The notes: generated by a model not told the origin, from the letters alone. DNA of 61,426 nt from Tannerellaceae bacterium (GCA_021203545.1 JAJQAZ010000187.1:1-61426), one strand, 5' to 3'; counted from the first letter of the stretch, positions 37,433-46,660 are shown. Translations and numbers: made by a program.

Positions 37433-37684
37433 TTAGTTTGGCTCTGTCTGCCCATATTTCGGAAAGTTGTCTTTTTTCAAAAAAAATACTTTACCCAGAG
37501 AAGTATCTCTTTTTCCAGCTCTTCGGAGTCATCCCGGTTTATTGTTTTTTCAAAATAGGTTTCCCTCTCATAAATAACTTTTTCGAATCCCAGATCCTGT
37601 ATTATTTTTTCTTTAAGGTAGTAAACATAGGATGTATTTTTATTTTGTTTATACGGTTTTTCAAAGATAAATTCATTTTTTAAT
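37433..37684 (-). pseudogene. Fragment of an unknown K/E-rich cytosolic protein
   Basis: On the minus strand an open frame without a start codon reads NEFIFEKPYKQNKNTSYVY, then LKEKIIQDLGFEKVIYERET and SEELEKEILLWVKYFF before TGA. Adding one T to the run of eight (plus-strand A 37479-37486) continues LKKDNFPKYGQTEPN to TAA at 37433. The composition looks like real protein, while the plus-strand frame over the same bases is an implausible Phe/Ile-rich shadow. Its N-terminus is missing. I do not recognise the family. Confidence 0.4.
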
Positions 37685-37804
37685 TATTCGGATGCTTTAA
37701 AGTTAAAATTTGTCTAACTGTCTCGTTCTCTATTAAATAGGATCTTGTAGCAGAGGCTGGCTAACGAAAACCTACAATTCGTGGGGATTTTTAACGTCAA
37801 AAGG

Positions 37805-37835
37805 TTTGGTATTTTAAAAGCTATTACTATATTTG
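37805..37835 (+). promoter_or_regulatory. Canonical Bacteroidota promoter upstream of small-RNA candidate
   Basis: TTTG at 37805-37808, a 19-nt spacer and TATATTTG at 37828-37835 match the -33/-7 consensus exactly. Transcription would begin near 37841. No protein gene follows for 400 bp. Confidence 0.75.
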
Positions 37836-37840
37836 TGATA

Positions 37841-38069
37841 GAAAGATGAGTGAGCCGCACTTGTTCGATTGGGAAACTCATCATATTTTTTAAATTCCGA
37901 GACAAGCTCTCATCGTCAATGGCGGGCCGCGCCCTTCGGGGTATGCATCGCACGGCGGATTACAAAGATGGTGAAGCACTCAAATCCTGTCATACGGAGT
38001 TTGTTCATATCTACGGTGCGGCTTTCTTTCAATATAAGGGAGAAACTTCGAAAGAGGTTTCTCCTTTTT
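37841..38069 (+). ncRNA. Structured small RNA candidate, about 230 nt
   Basis: A perfect promoter and a strong intrinsic terminator (38038-38069) delimit about 230 nt with no convincing reading frame. The region is GC-rich compared with its surroundings. GATGAGT (37845-37851) pairs with ACTCATC (37876-37882). AGCCGCAC (37853-37860), inside that loop, pairs with GTGCGGCT (38016-38023), so the two helices are alternative or form a pseudoknot. A GCCCTTCGGGGT hairpin lies in the middle. The layout (own promoter, own terminator, about 2.4 kb past rplT) recalls the Bacteroidales-1 RNA described from comparative genomics; 6S RNA is another possibility. The class is not proven. Confidence 0.6.
38038..38069 (+). 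terminator. Intrinsic terminator of small-RNA candidate
   Basis: GGAGAAAC, a short loop and GGTTTCTCC are followed by TTTTTG. The stem is eight pairs or more and is placed right after the long-range helix of the candidate RNA. Confidence 0.85.
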
Positions 38070-38245
38070 GTTTTAATACTATCTATCTTGAATTTCTAAG
38101 TATTGTGTAAATATTTTTTACACTACTGTCTAATTATTGGACACTTTGGGCTGGTCTGGATGATTGTAACTGATTGGTTACTAAAAGATTTATTTGTATG
38201 GCATAGAATTTGATTTGTAGAGAGAAAATAATAAACCATTGAATT

Positions 38246-40579
38246 ATGAACAACTTACTTAATCTAAGATCGTTTTTTAAGTTTTTGAGTAAAAATAAAT
38301 CTTATACGCTCATTGATATTTTTGGTCTTTCTATTTCTCTGATGTTTGTGATTCTGATAGCTACTTATACTGTGCAGGAGTTGTCTACAGACAATTTTCA
38401 GAAGAATTCGGATACGATTTATGCGTTGGCTTCCGAAAAGACTTTTGGTACAGCATACAGGTTGGCCGACCGGTTGATTGAACGTTATCCGGAGATTGAT
38501 AAAACCTGTGTTATTTCTACTCATATTGCTTCTGTTGCCGTTACTTATGGTGATAGGCAGATCAATACGGAATTGTTACTGGCAGATAGTACTTTTTTTC
38601 AGCTGTTTAGTTTTGAATTAGTACAGGGCGACCGGCAGCGTGTGCTGGAGGCCAGAACGAATGCTGTTATATCCGAATCGTTTGCAAGAAAGGCTTTTCC
38701 GGACAGAGACCCGATAGGGCAGGTGGTTAAGTTGCAGGATGATTTGAGTGTTACTATTACCGGGGTAATGAAGGATATTAAAAATTCTATCGTTCCCGGC
38801 CGGGATATGTTGATCCGGATGGATAATGTGAAGTATTTCAATCCCGGTATGGACAGCAATGAGTATAATAATGCCGGTAGTGCAGTTGTGTTTTTACAGG
38901 TTAAACCGGGTGCTGATATTCATTTGCGCGAACAGGAAGTTGCTGATTATTTCCGGGAAATCTTCTGGATTTATCAACGGGGTATTAGTGAAGAGGTACA
39001 TTTTGTTCCTTTAAAGGATATTTATTTTTCTCCTATTGATACATATGAGTTGATAAATAAAGGGGATTGGAAATTTGTAATGATCCTGATGTCTGTAGGC
39101 ATTGTAATTCTGATTTTTGCCATTATTAATTATATTAATCTGACGGTTGCACAAACCGGTTTCCGGGCTAAAGAGATGGCTACCCGCCGTTTGCTGGGTT
39201 CTTCCCGCTGGGAATTGTTTGCCCGTTTGATGCTGGAGTCTACTTTTCTGACGTTTGTTTCTTTTCTGCTCGGCTTGTTTCTGGCTTTTCTGTTTGTTCC
39301 TTATGCGAACGATCTGCTGGAGACTAAACTGGATTTGCCTGACATGATTACTCCGGTTGTAACTGGTGTTTCGTTTTTATTGATCCTGTTAATTGGTTTT
39401 CTGTCCGGATTGTTACCGGCTGTTATTATTTCGAATGCTAAACCGGTAGATGTGGTAAAAGGTAGTTTCCGGCAGAAGACTAAAATGGTGTTCAGTAAGT
39501 TTTTTATTACTTTCCAGAATGTAATTACTATTACGCTGATTGCTGTTTCTATTACCATGGTTGCTCAAATTAATCACCTGATTCATGCTCCATTGGGTTA
39601 TGATCCAATTAATATATTGAATATAGGTGCTTTTAATCTGAATAAAGATCAATGTATTTCATTTGCGGATGAATTAAAGCAGTTGGCATGTGTAAAAAAT
39701 GTTTCACTGGCTGAAGGTAGTCCTTTTGACGGTGGAAATAATAATACAATCGTTTATGAGGATCGTAATCTTAGTTTGCAGTTTCTGATGGGTGATTCAG
39801 AATATATGGATATGCTGGGTATAAAGGTATTGAGTGAGAATAACCTGGCTACTAATGATGGTTATTATCTGACGGAGCAGGCACTGCGTGAATTTAATAT
39901 ATCTGCAGATACTCCTTCTATAACGGTTTCTGAATGGTGGACAATACCTGTGGCAGGTGTGGTTAATGATCTTTATATAGGGAATGTTACGAACTATTTG
40001 CGCCCGATGTTGATACAAATAAAGAAGGCGGAAGATTTTCCGTATGGTGTCTGGAATATTTTAATTGAGGTGCAGGGAGATCACCGGGTGGCTTTTGAGC
40101 AGATAAAGGAGTTGTATGAAGCCCGTTTTTATGTGGATTTTCCCGGCGAGTATATGGATGCTATGCTGCGCGAATCATTTGCAGCCGAACGGCGTACTTC
40201 CCGTATTGTTATGGTGTTTACTTTTATCGCGATTCTGATTTCTTTACTGGGCTTGTATGCTATGTCTACTTATTTTATTCAGCAACGTGCCCGGGAGATT
40301 GCTGTACGAAAAGTGTTTGGTTCAACTAATCAGCAGATTTTATTGAAGTTGGTTTTTGCTTTCCTGAATTATGTGTTAATAGCCTTCTTAATATCTATCC
40401 CTATTATCTGGTATTTTATGAAGGAATGGTTGTCAGGATATAGTTACCGGATTCCTATGAATCCGCTTATATTTATGGCTGCCGGTTTGTTCTGTCTGAC
40501 TGTTTCGTTTATTGCCGTATGCTATCAGAGTATGATGGCTGCCCATTCAAATCCGGTAGAGGGGGTAAAAAGTGAATAA
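38246..40579 (+). CDS. FtsX/MacB-type ABC transporter permease
   Basis: This is a 777-residue inner-membrane permease with the 4+4 membrane-helix layout of Bacteroidota FtsX-like proteins. There is one helix near residue 25 (IFGLSISLMFVILIATY), a large periplasmic MacB_PCD domain, three helices around 275-400, a second periplasmic part, and three helices from about 645. The segments EMATRRLLGSS and EIAVRKVFGS are the repeated cytosolic coupling motifs of these permeases. No ATPase gene is next to it, so it must use one encoded elsewhere or be an orphan. Function could be export or envelope stress defence. The frame is intact. Confidence 0.88.
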   Translation: MNNLLNLRSFFKFLSKNKSYTLIDIFGLSISLMFVILIATYTVQELSTDNFQKNSDTIYALASEKTFGTAYRLADRLIERYPEIDKTCVISTHIASVAVTYGDRQINTELLLADSTFFQLFSFELVQGDRQRVLEARTNAVISESFARKAFPDRDPIGQVVKLQDDLSVTITGVMKDIKNSIVPGRDMLIRMDNVKYFNPGMDSNEYNNAGSAVVFLQVKPGADIHLREQEVADYFREIFWIYQRGISEEVHFVPLKDIYFSPIDTYELINKGDWKFVMILMSVGIVILIFAIINYINLTVAQTGFRAKEMATRRLLGSSRWELFARLMLESTFLTFVSFLLGLFLAFLFVPYANDLLETKLDLPDMITPVVTGVSFLLILLIGFLSGLLPAVIISNAKPVDVVKGSFRQKTKMVFSKFFITFQNVITITLIAVSITMVAQINHLIHAPLGYDPINILNIGAFNLNKDQCISFADELKQLACVKNVSLAEGSPFDGGNNNTIVYEDRNLSLQFLMGDSEYMDMLGIKVLSENNLATNDGYYLTEQALREFNISADTPSITVSEWWTIPVAGVVNDLYIGNVTNYLRPMLIQIKKAEDFPYGVWNILIEVQGDHRVAFEQIKELYEARFYVDFPGEYMDAMLRESFAAERRTSRIVMVFTFIAILISLLGLYAMSTYFIQQRAREIAVRKVFGSTNQQILLKLVFAFLNYVLIAFLISIPIIWYFMKEWLSGYSYRIPMNPLIFMAAGLFCLTVSFIAVCYQSMMAAHSNPVEGVKSE

Positions 40580-40581
40580 AA

Positions 40582-40613
40582 GATCCGGTATCCCTATAAA
40601 ATAGGTACCGGAT
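40582..40613 (+). terminator. Hairpin after ABC permease
   Basis: GATCCGGTATCCCTAT and ATAGGTACCGGAT form a long stem around a short A-rich loop, starting three bases after the stop codon. Only a weak T-stretch (TGTT) follows. The gap 40614-40887 holds nothing I can support. Confidence 0.55.
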
Positions 40614-40887
40614 TGTTAAACGGATTTGCGTTTATTAGGATTCATTTTTCTTACCGGATTTCTATTTTTAGTAAATAAAGGATTACAATGCATTGTTAAA
40701 CAATGTGATAATGCCGGGAACGAAATGTTAAAATGTAAAATTAGCTGCAAAGAAGTTTCGATAATGTTAAAAATATGTTGTAAAATATATTTTTTTATTT
40801 GTGAGGAATGAAATATTGGCACATCTTTACATTCAAATAACCTAAACAATCTTTTTGTCTTAAAGACTAATACCTATTAAAACCTAT

Positions 40888-40917
40888 AAAGAGGGCATTT
40901 GAGAAAATGCCCTCTTT
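40888..40917. terminator. Bidirectional terminator between convergent genes
   Basis: AAAGAGGGCATTT, loop GAGA and AAATGCCCTCTTT form a perfect 13-bp stem with A/T flanks on both sides. It lies 20 bp past the minus-strand STN gene end and serves that gene best. Confidence 0.85.
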
Positions 40918-40936
40918 ATGCATATATATGTGAAAT

Positions 40937-42478
40937 CTATTCATTTATCTCTTCCAGTTTTGATGTGATTTTTGATAAAGCTTCCGATAGTTCTTCTTCC
41001 GGAATGATTACATTAAAGTTTTCCCAGAATGAAGCGTCGTATACATGTTTGGTATTTGCGAATATGTTACTTTGAGGTAATGTTTCCCGTCGTGGGAACC
41101 GTTGTACATTTCCTGTATGGATGTCGCAGGTTACCATTTCGAACCAGGTGTGGATATGGCTGTTGAATAGTTGCCGTCTTTTCCGCACATTAAAGTGCAG
41201 GTCGCCGCGTATATGATTGATGTAATAGGTTCCATTCCAGTGTTTGTAAGAGATTGTATAGGTGATTTCTCTTGTTTTGATATGGATTCCCCTGCTTTTT
41301 CTTTCTACAAAAAGATTGGTTGCTTTATCTACATATAAAGGGTTTATCTGAAACCTGACCATTAAAAGGGCATTGTTTTCATGGTCCAGGTAAATCTCTC
41401 CCTGATAGAGGGGTATATGGTACTGTGGAGCTTGTGTAAATGAAATCACATTTGCCAGCCGCCCGTCAATCATTGTCAGGTCGCTATGGGTGTATATATA
41501 GGGATTCCCGGGATCATGAATCATCAGGAAGTCAGGAAGGTTTTTAACGAAATCAAGTTGCAGGCTGCTTTGAACGCCTGCTTTTATTTTAGTAATGACT
41601 GTGTCTTTTTCCGCGGTATTCCTGTAGTGGCGCATTTTGAGTAATTTCACCTGGTCGCCTCCGGATATATGGTAGGGCGCTTTATATACTTTAAAAACGC
41701 CCTCTGTAAGGTTGATGAGTTTTTTTCTGTTTTCGATGCCTTCCCGGTAGAATGTTGTCAGGTATGCCGGAGCTGTCGCGTTATTTAACTCCCGGTTTTC
41801 GAGCATTTCTTCAATTAGTTTTTTGGGGTTAACCAACCTTACTACAACTTCCTGTAGAGAAATTATTTTCGGTTCAAGTGTAAATGAATGAAATTCGTTA
41901 GCGACCGTTTGATTCTCAACCTCCAGAGATTCATATCCCAGATGGGAAAAACGGATAGAGGAGGAGAGAAGGGAGTCGGGTATCTGTAGCCGGAAGCTGC
42001 CGTCCATATTGGTAATGGTTCCGGTAGAGGTTCCTGTTATTCCGATTGCAACAAAAGGAATGGGTGCATAAGTATACGGGTCGGTTACTTTTCCCTCGAT
42101 AGTAAACCAGGTTATTTCCGGTTTTATTTCCGGGATATGCTGTTCCGGTAAACTGATGAGAATATGATTTCCTACAATTTGGAGCTCAAGTTGTTGATTT
42201 CCTGTTATATGTTGTATGGCTTTCCGTAGGGTATATTCGCCGGCCGGGATAGTAAGAATCTGTTCATCGTTAAATATATGGCTGTCATAAATGAAAAGGA
42301 AACCGGTTTCTTCTGTTATTTTTTCAAGCATAGTGTACCGGCTGGCCTGCATGCCGGGTAGTTTTACCCTGCTATCCAAACCGTCATCAATTGTAAAAGC
42401 GGAGAAAAGGGATACTATTCCTAAAAGGAGTCCGGCTATTACAAAACGGATACAATATGAAGAAGGTGTGTGTTTCAT
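40937..42478 (-). CDS. STN and carboxypeptidase-regulatory domain protein, no barrel
   Basis: This is a 513-residue exported protein. After a signal segment (FVIAGLLLGIVSLFSAFT) comes an STN domain (about residues 38-112, MLEKITEETGFLFIYDS, LRKAIQHITG), then a carboxypeptidase-regulatory-like beta-sandwich (about 125-215, IEGKVTDPYTYAPIPFVAIGI). A long C-terminal part reads FYREGIENRKKLINLTEGVFKVYKAP. STN domains normally sit on SusC/FecA-type receptors that signal to FecR; here the beta-barrel is absent. The C-terminal half is clearly related to the protein at 43980-45245. It is the last gene of an ECF sigma/FecR unit, 13 bp after fecR. The frame is intact. Confidence 0.8.
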   Translation of the reverse strand: MKHTPSSYCIRFVIAGLLLGIVSLFSAFTIDDGLDSRVKLPGMQASRYTMLEKITEETGFLFIYDSHIFNDEQILTIPAGEYTLRKAIQHITGNQQLELQIVGNHILISLPEQHIPEIKPEITWFTIEGKVTDPYTYAPIPFVAIGITGTSTGTITNMDGSFRLQIPDSLLSSSIRFSHLGYESLEVENQTVANEFHSFTLEPKIISLQEVVVRLVNPKKLIEEMLENRELNNATAPAYLTTFYREGIENRKKLINLTEGVFKVYKAPYHISGGDQVKLLKMRHYRNTAEKDTVITKIKAGVQSSLQLDFVKNLPDFLMIHDPGNPYIYTHSDLTMIDGRLANVISFTQAPQYHIPLYQGEIYLDHENNALLMVRFQINPLYVDKATNLFVERKSRGIHIKTREITYTISYKHWNGTYYINHIRGDLHFNVRKRRQLFNSHIHTWFEMVTCDIHTGNVQRFPRRETLPQSNIFANTKHVYDASFWENFNVIIPEEELSEALSKITSKLEEINE

Positions 42479-42491
42479 GGTATTTATTTCA

Positions 42492-43346
42492 TCAGTCCGA
42501 AATATATAGCATGTTATCTTCTTTGGTATAGCTTACACCTAATCCTTTGGATAGTACCAAGGCTATCTCTTCCGGAGTTTGTCCGGCAAAACTTACAGTT
42601 AGCCGTTGCAGTTGCAAAGAAGGATGAATAGCCAGATAGCTTTCTTCAGTGCTTTTATTTATTACCTGTATGATATTACCAACCGGTTCATCTTTAAACC
42701 GGATCAACCGTGTCATATGATCCAGTATCTCTTTTTCGTCCGAATGTGTATAGATCCACTTTCCACCGGCAGAGAGGGTGATAGCATCGCCGCTCCTTAC
42801 ATAGACATCTCCCGGGAATTGTTTGAGTTTTACTTTAACTTCCCCTTCCAGCACAGATAAACTGAATTCTTTCTTTCCGTGGCTTTTTACTTCAAATGTA
42901 GTGCCTATTACTTCGATTTCAGTCTGTTGGGTGCGGATGATGAAAGGCCGGTTTTTGTTACCGGTTACGTCAAACAGTGCATTTCCATTTAATGTTACAA
43001 TTCTTTCTCCGGGTGCAAAATGTTCCGGATAGGTCAATTCTGTATCGTCTGAAAGATAAATAATACTGCCGTCTTCCAGGGTTTTCACCCAGGTACCGGC
43101 TCCTTTTTCATTCCGTATGGTGAGCAAAGGAATGGTCTCGCTCCGGTCTGTGGAGGGGAGTATAAAAAGGAGGGTTATACTACATCCGGCCAGTAATATA
43201 GCTGCTGCCCAATACCACGGTTTTATGCGGAAGGAGGGCCGGGAAGAAACATCTTTTTCTTCTACTAGGCCTTCGTTTTGTAAACGCGTATAGAGCGAAT
43301 TCCAGGCTGTTTCTGTTTCAATTGTATACTTTCTTTTTGAGTTCAT
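42492..43346 (-). CDS. FecR-family anti-sigma factor
   Basis: This is a 284-residue inner-membrane anti-sigma factor. A short cytosolic N-terminus is followed by one helix (about residues 49-66, YWAAAILLAGCSITLLFIL), a FecR domain (TWVKTLEDGSIIYLSDDTEL, VLEGEVKV) and the C-terminal domain that meets STN domains (RLTVSFAGQTPEEIALVLSKG). It holds the sigma factor until a signal arrives from the outer membrane. It overlaps the sigma gene by four bases (ATGA), so translation is coupled. The frame is intact. Confidence 0.9.
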   Translation of the reverse strand: MNSKRKYTIETETAWNSLYTRLQNEGLVEEKDVSSRPSFRIKPWYWAAAILLAGCSITLLFILPSTDRSETIPLLTIRNEKGAGTWVKTLEDGSIIYLSDDTELTYPEHFAPGERIVTLNGNALFDVTGNKNRPFIIRTQQTEIEVIGTTFEVKSHGKKEFSLSVLEGEVKVKLKQFPGDVYVRSGDAITLSAGGKWIYTHSDEKEILDHMTRLIRFKDEPVGNIIQVINKSTEESYLAIHPSLQLQRLTVSFAGQTPEEIALVLSKGLGVSYTKEDNMLYISD

Positions 43347-43897
43347 TTTGTACGGGTGTAAACTTCCACCTCTTTTCGTAATGTTTGCAGAGCTTTGGTC
43401 ATTTCGGCTTCGACGGTTTTAACGGATAGGTTCATGGCTGATGCAATTTCGGCATACTTTAATCCATCTTCCCTGTGCATACGGAATATTTGCATGCGGC
43501 GGCCGGGTAGTTGTTGTAATGTACGGTCGATCAGCTTTTCCAGTTCATGATATTCCAGTTCTTCCTGTGGGGTGGCTGTAGGTTCAGGCTTTACTTTGCC
43601 TGAAAGAACCGCCTCCCGGTGCCTCCTCCTTACTTCTATGTGTTCACAATATTGTAAAGACCGGTTTTTAACAGCACCATACAGGTAACTTTTGGCTGAA
43701 TGGAACAGGGTTAATCTTTCTCTCTCTTTCCAGAATATATAAAAAATATCCTGTACGATTTCTTCAGATACATCCTGCCGTCCGGTAATATTTACTGCAT
43801 AGAGGCAAAGAGGGGTATAATAGCTTTTGAATAATGATTCAAAGGCTTTAATATCACCCTCCTTTATCTTTTTTATTAACAGTAGCTCATTTAGCAT
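43343..43897 (-). CDS. ECF-type RNA polymerase sigma factor
   Basis: This is a 184-residue sigma-70 family protein of the Bacteroidota FecI-like group. Region 2 (about residues 22-90) reads YYTPLCLYAVNITGRQDVSEEIVQDIF. Region 4 (about 120-175) reads LPGRRMQIFRMHREDGLKYAEIA followed by the HTH SVKTVEAEMTKALQTLRK. It directs transcription of target genes when released by FecR. It is the second gene of the minus-strand unit, 82 bp after the related carboxypeptidase-regulatory gene. Confidence 0.92.
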   Translation of the reverse strand: MLNELLLIKKIKEGDIKAFESLFKSYYTPLCLYAVNITGRQDVSEEIVQDIFYIFWKERERLTLFHSAKSYLYGAVKNRSLQYCEHIEVRRRHREAVLSGKVKPEPTATPQEELEYHELEKLIDRTLQQLPGRRMQIFRMHREDGLKYAEIASAMNLSVKTVEAEMTKALQTLRKEVEVYTRTK

Positions 43898-43979
43898 ATA
43901 CCAGACTCTAACCGTTTACTCTATCAAATATACGAAAATAATATGGAAAATTATTTATTTAAAATGTTGCTTTATCCTT

Positions 43980-45245
43980 TTAATTCCTCTTTTGTTTCCT
44001 TAGTTTATTTACTGCCGATTCGAGTGATTCGGTAGGTTCTATGATGTTATAGGCACCCCAGAAATCATGGTCGGCAAAATCGCTTACTTTATCGGAGAAA
44101 GAGTGAGTGGGTTTGAATGCTTCTCTGGCCGGGATTGCGCCTGATCTTTCTTCCCGGCTGTCTGTTACAACCATTTCAGAAAGGATGGTGTAATTGGTTG
44201 AGAATAACCGCTTTTTCCAGTCGCATTTGAATCGTACCTGGTTGCGTATATAACTAAGATATGTACGGTCGCCCTTTTGAGTGTAGGTAACTATAAAGGA
44301 GACTTCCTGTGGTTTGAATCTTAATCCGAAAGGTTTTTTTCTCAATATAGCTTCTGTTGCTTTATTGGCATCATCCATATTGAGGTTGAATTCGGCACGG
44401 CTGAAAGCGAGTGTTTCTTTATCAATGTATAATAAACCGTAGTAGAGTGCAAAAGGCAATACCATTTGTGGAGTGAAACTGATCACGTATTGCGGCCGGT
44501 TATCAATCATTACCGATTCTTCCATGCGAAAAGCGTAGTAGGGTAAGATTTCTTTATCAAGTAAGAGGTCGGGGTTTTTTACAACATCCACATATATAGA
44601 TAATGTTGGGCCTCCCAATAGTTTTACCATCAGGGTGTCGCTTTTTTTCTGGCTTAACAGGGAGCGTCCTTTGAATATCTGTACTCTGTCTTTGGATGCA
44701 TTTTCATCGTAAGGAGTTTTGTAGATATCAATAATTGCTTCGGATACATTGATGTAATTTTTTCCTTTCTGTGCCGTTTCGCGATAGAAGCCGGTTAGCA
44801 TATTGTGTTTGTCGCTGTAATTCACAGCAATTTTGTTCATCGCTTCTTCTACCAGGAAACGGGGGTCCCGGGCTCTTACTACAATTTCACCCAGCAGGTT
44901 CTGAATGGGTACCAGGAAAATATCTTTCAGATCTATGTCGTCTTCCTGTACATCGATAACGGTATTTTTATAACCGATATGGGTTAGTTCGATTTTTTCG
45001 GCAAGTAAGGTTTTTCTGACCTTGATAGCAAATTCACCATCTGCGTTTGTAACGGTTCCCACGTTTGTTCCGGGCACTGCCACATTTACAAATTCAAGTT
45101 TTCTTTTCGTCTTCGCATCCTTAACCACCCCACTGATTGTGATATAGTCGGGTACCTCTTCCGCATGCAGGGGATTCAGGTTCAGGTAGGATATTATAGT
45201 AATCGTAAACAGGAATCCCATCCATTTTGTAATTGAAGTTTTCAT
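43980..45245 (-). CDS. Exported carboxypeptidase-regulatory domain protein
   Basis: This is a 421-residue exported protein with a signal peptide (MKTSITKWMGFLFTITIISY). A regulatory-like beta-sandwich follows at about residues 35-115 (ISGVVKDAKTKRKLEFVNVAV, NADGEFAIKV). The C-terminal region (FLVEEAMNKIAVNYSDKHNML, GFYRETAQKGKNYINVSEAI) aligns with that of the STN protein at 40937-42478. The two bracket the sigma/anti-sigma pair and look like a duplicated module, one with and one without the STN signalling domain. The C-terminal part resembles DUF5686-type surface proteins. It is the first gene of the unit. The frame is intact. Confidence 0.75.
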   Translation of the reverse strand: MKTSITKWMGFLFTITIISYLNLNPLHAEEVPDYITISGVVKDAKTKRKLEFVNVAVPGTNVGTVTNADGEFAIKVRKTLLAEKIELTHIGYKNTVIDVQEDDIDLKDIFLVPIQNLLGEIVVRARDPRFLVEEAMNKIAVNYSDKHNMLTGFYRETAQKGKNYINVSEAIIDIYKTPYDENASKDRVQIFKGRSLLSQKKSDTLMVKLLGGPTLSIYVDVVKNPDLLLDKEILPYYAFRMEESVMIDNRPQYVISFTPQMVLPFALYYGLLYIDKETLAFSRAEFNLNMDDANKATEAILRKKPFGLRFKPQEVSFIVTYTQKGDRTYLSYIRNQVRFKCDWKKRLFSTNYTILSEMVVTDSREERSGAIPAREAFKPTHSFSDKVSDFADHDFWGAYNIIEPTESLESAVNKLRKQKRN

Positions 45246-45387
45246 ATTGAGTCGATTTAAATTGTTTATATTTCTGCTTCTATATCTAAGATCGTTTACA
45301 TCCTGAAAACCCTATCCTTTTTCAGGAAAAAATGAATACTTTTTGCCGGAAATGGGTTAAATGTCCGTTTGTGCCTAAACTAAAGGA

Positions 45388-45473
45388 CACGCAGATTACG
45401 CAGAAAATGCAGATGAACGCAAATTCTTTATTCTTTTTCTGCGAAATTCTGCGCTATCTGTGTAATCTGCGTG
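45388..45473. repeat. Long hairpin repeat (CACGCAGATTACGCAG type)
   Basis: CACGCAGATTACGCAG and CTGTGTAATCTGCGTG pair at 15 of 16 positions around a 54-base loop that itself contains CTGCG words. The TCTGCGTAATCTGCGTG phrase is shared with 18029-18108. It lies in the 375-bp gap before the second GH43 gene and is not part of a gene. Similar wording is frequent in environmental Bacteroidota genomes, as far as I recall. Confidence 0.75.
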
Positions 45474-45620
45474 CTCTATACTTTAAATGTATAAAAACAG
45501 AGGCCCGGTAGATTGAAAAACGCTGTTTTGACTGATTTTTGTTAGTTTCTGGTAGAAAATTGTTAGCCTTTGGTTTTAATCAGCCTTATATTTGTTTCAT
45601 CTTAATTCATATACCTAAGA

Positions 45621-46627
45621 TTGATGAAACAACTTTTTTGTATTGCTTTGGTGTTCTTTTTGATGAGTGGGTGTAAATCCGGAAAAGAAAGTCTTTCTGC
45701 TCCGGAGGTTGTTACTTATTCGAATCCGGTAGTAGCACGTAGTTTACCGGATCCTACTGTGATCCGTGCAAAAGATGGTAATTTTTACCTGTATGCGACT
45801 GAAGATACCCGGAATGTGCCTATTTTGCGTTCGAAGAATCTGGTGGACTGGACTGATATAGGTACTGCTTTTACGAACGAAACCCGCCCTGATTTTGAAC
45901 CCAAAGGAGGTATCTGGGCACCGGATATAGAATATATAGATGGAAAATACATTCTTTTTTATTCGATGTCGGTCTGGGGAGGTGAATGGACCTGTGGAGT
46001 CGGTATGGCAAGTGCGAATAAACCGGAAGGTCCTTTTACAGACCATGGAAAGATATTCCGTAGTAACGAGATCAATATGCAAAATTCTATCGACCCGTTT
46101 TATATACGTGAAAATGGGAAAGATTATCTGTTTTGGGGAAGTTTCCGGGGTATTTATTATACGGAATTAAGCCGGGGAGAGGATGGCGTTACTTTCGTGG
46201 CAGGCGAGCCGGTATTGGTAGCCGGAACGGCATTTGAAGGTACTTACATATATAAACGCAACGGTTATTATTATATGTTTGCTTCGGTAGGAAGCTGTTG
46301 TGAAGGTGTAAATAGTACGTACCAGCTGGTTGTAGGACGTTCTGAAATTTATTAAACGGTTATGCAGACCGTTCCGGAACACCGATGCTAGAAAATGGTT
46401 ATAATATAGTGGTCGGTAATAATGAACGTTTTGTAGGAAACGGCCATTGTTCGGAAATAGTACAGGATGATGCCGGACAGGATTGGATTTTTTATCATGG
46501 TGTAGATGTGAATCAACCCAAAGGCCGTGTTTTATTACTGGACCAGATAAAGTGGGATGAAGAAGGATGGCCGTATGTAGAGGGAGGAACACCTTCGTTA
46601 ACCGCACCGGCACCGGAATTCAAATAA
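45621..46627 (+). pseudogene. GH43 lipoprotein, frameshifted
   Basis: This encodes a 335-residue family 43 glycosidase, probably an arabinan- or arabinoxylan-directed enzyme, with lipobox LMSGCKSG. Catalytic acids are visible: LPDPTVIR (base), NSIDPFYIR (modulator) and FEGTYIYKR (acid). GGIWAPDIEY is also typical. An A-run of three at 46345-46347 shifts the frame and gives a stop at 46353-46355; a fourth A continues SENLLNGYADRSGTPMLENG to the end, exactly 336 codons. The lost part is the last propeller blade (GNGHCSEIVQDD, WIFYHGVD). It is a single gene with a TATATTTG element upstream and a strong terminator downstream. Confidence 0.85.
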
Positions 46628-46660
46628 AATTATTTTTTAGTCTAAGGTAAAAAGACGATC

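Noticed and set aside
37405-37683. Plus-strand frame of 92 codons, hydrophobic
   Set aside because: Phe/Ile-rich composition is the mirror of a K/E-rich minus-strand frame, and no promoter or Shine-Dalgarno is present.
37850-38110. Small overlapping frames in the 37.8-38.1 kb region on both strands
   Set aside because: They lie across a promoter- and terminator-bounded structured RNA candidate and include its terminator hairpin.
40626-40811. 61-codon plus-strand frame after the ABC permease
   Set aside because: Cys/Phe/Ile-rich, no start signals, and it lies in an AT-rich gap before a bidirectional terminator.
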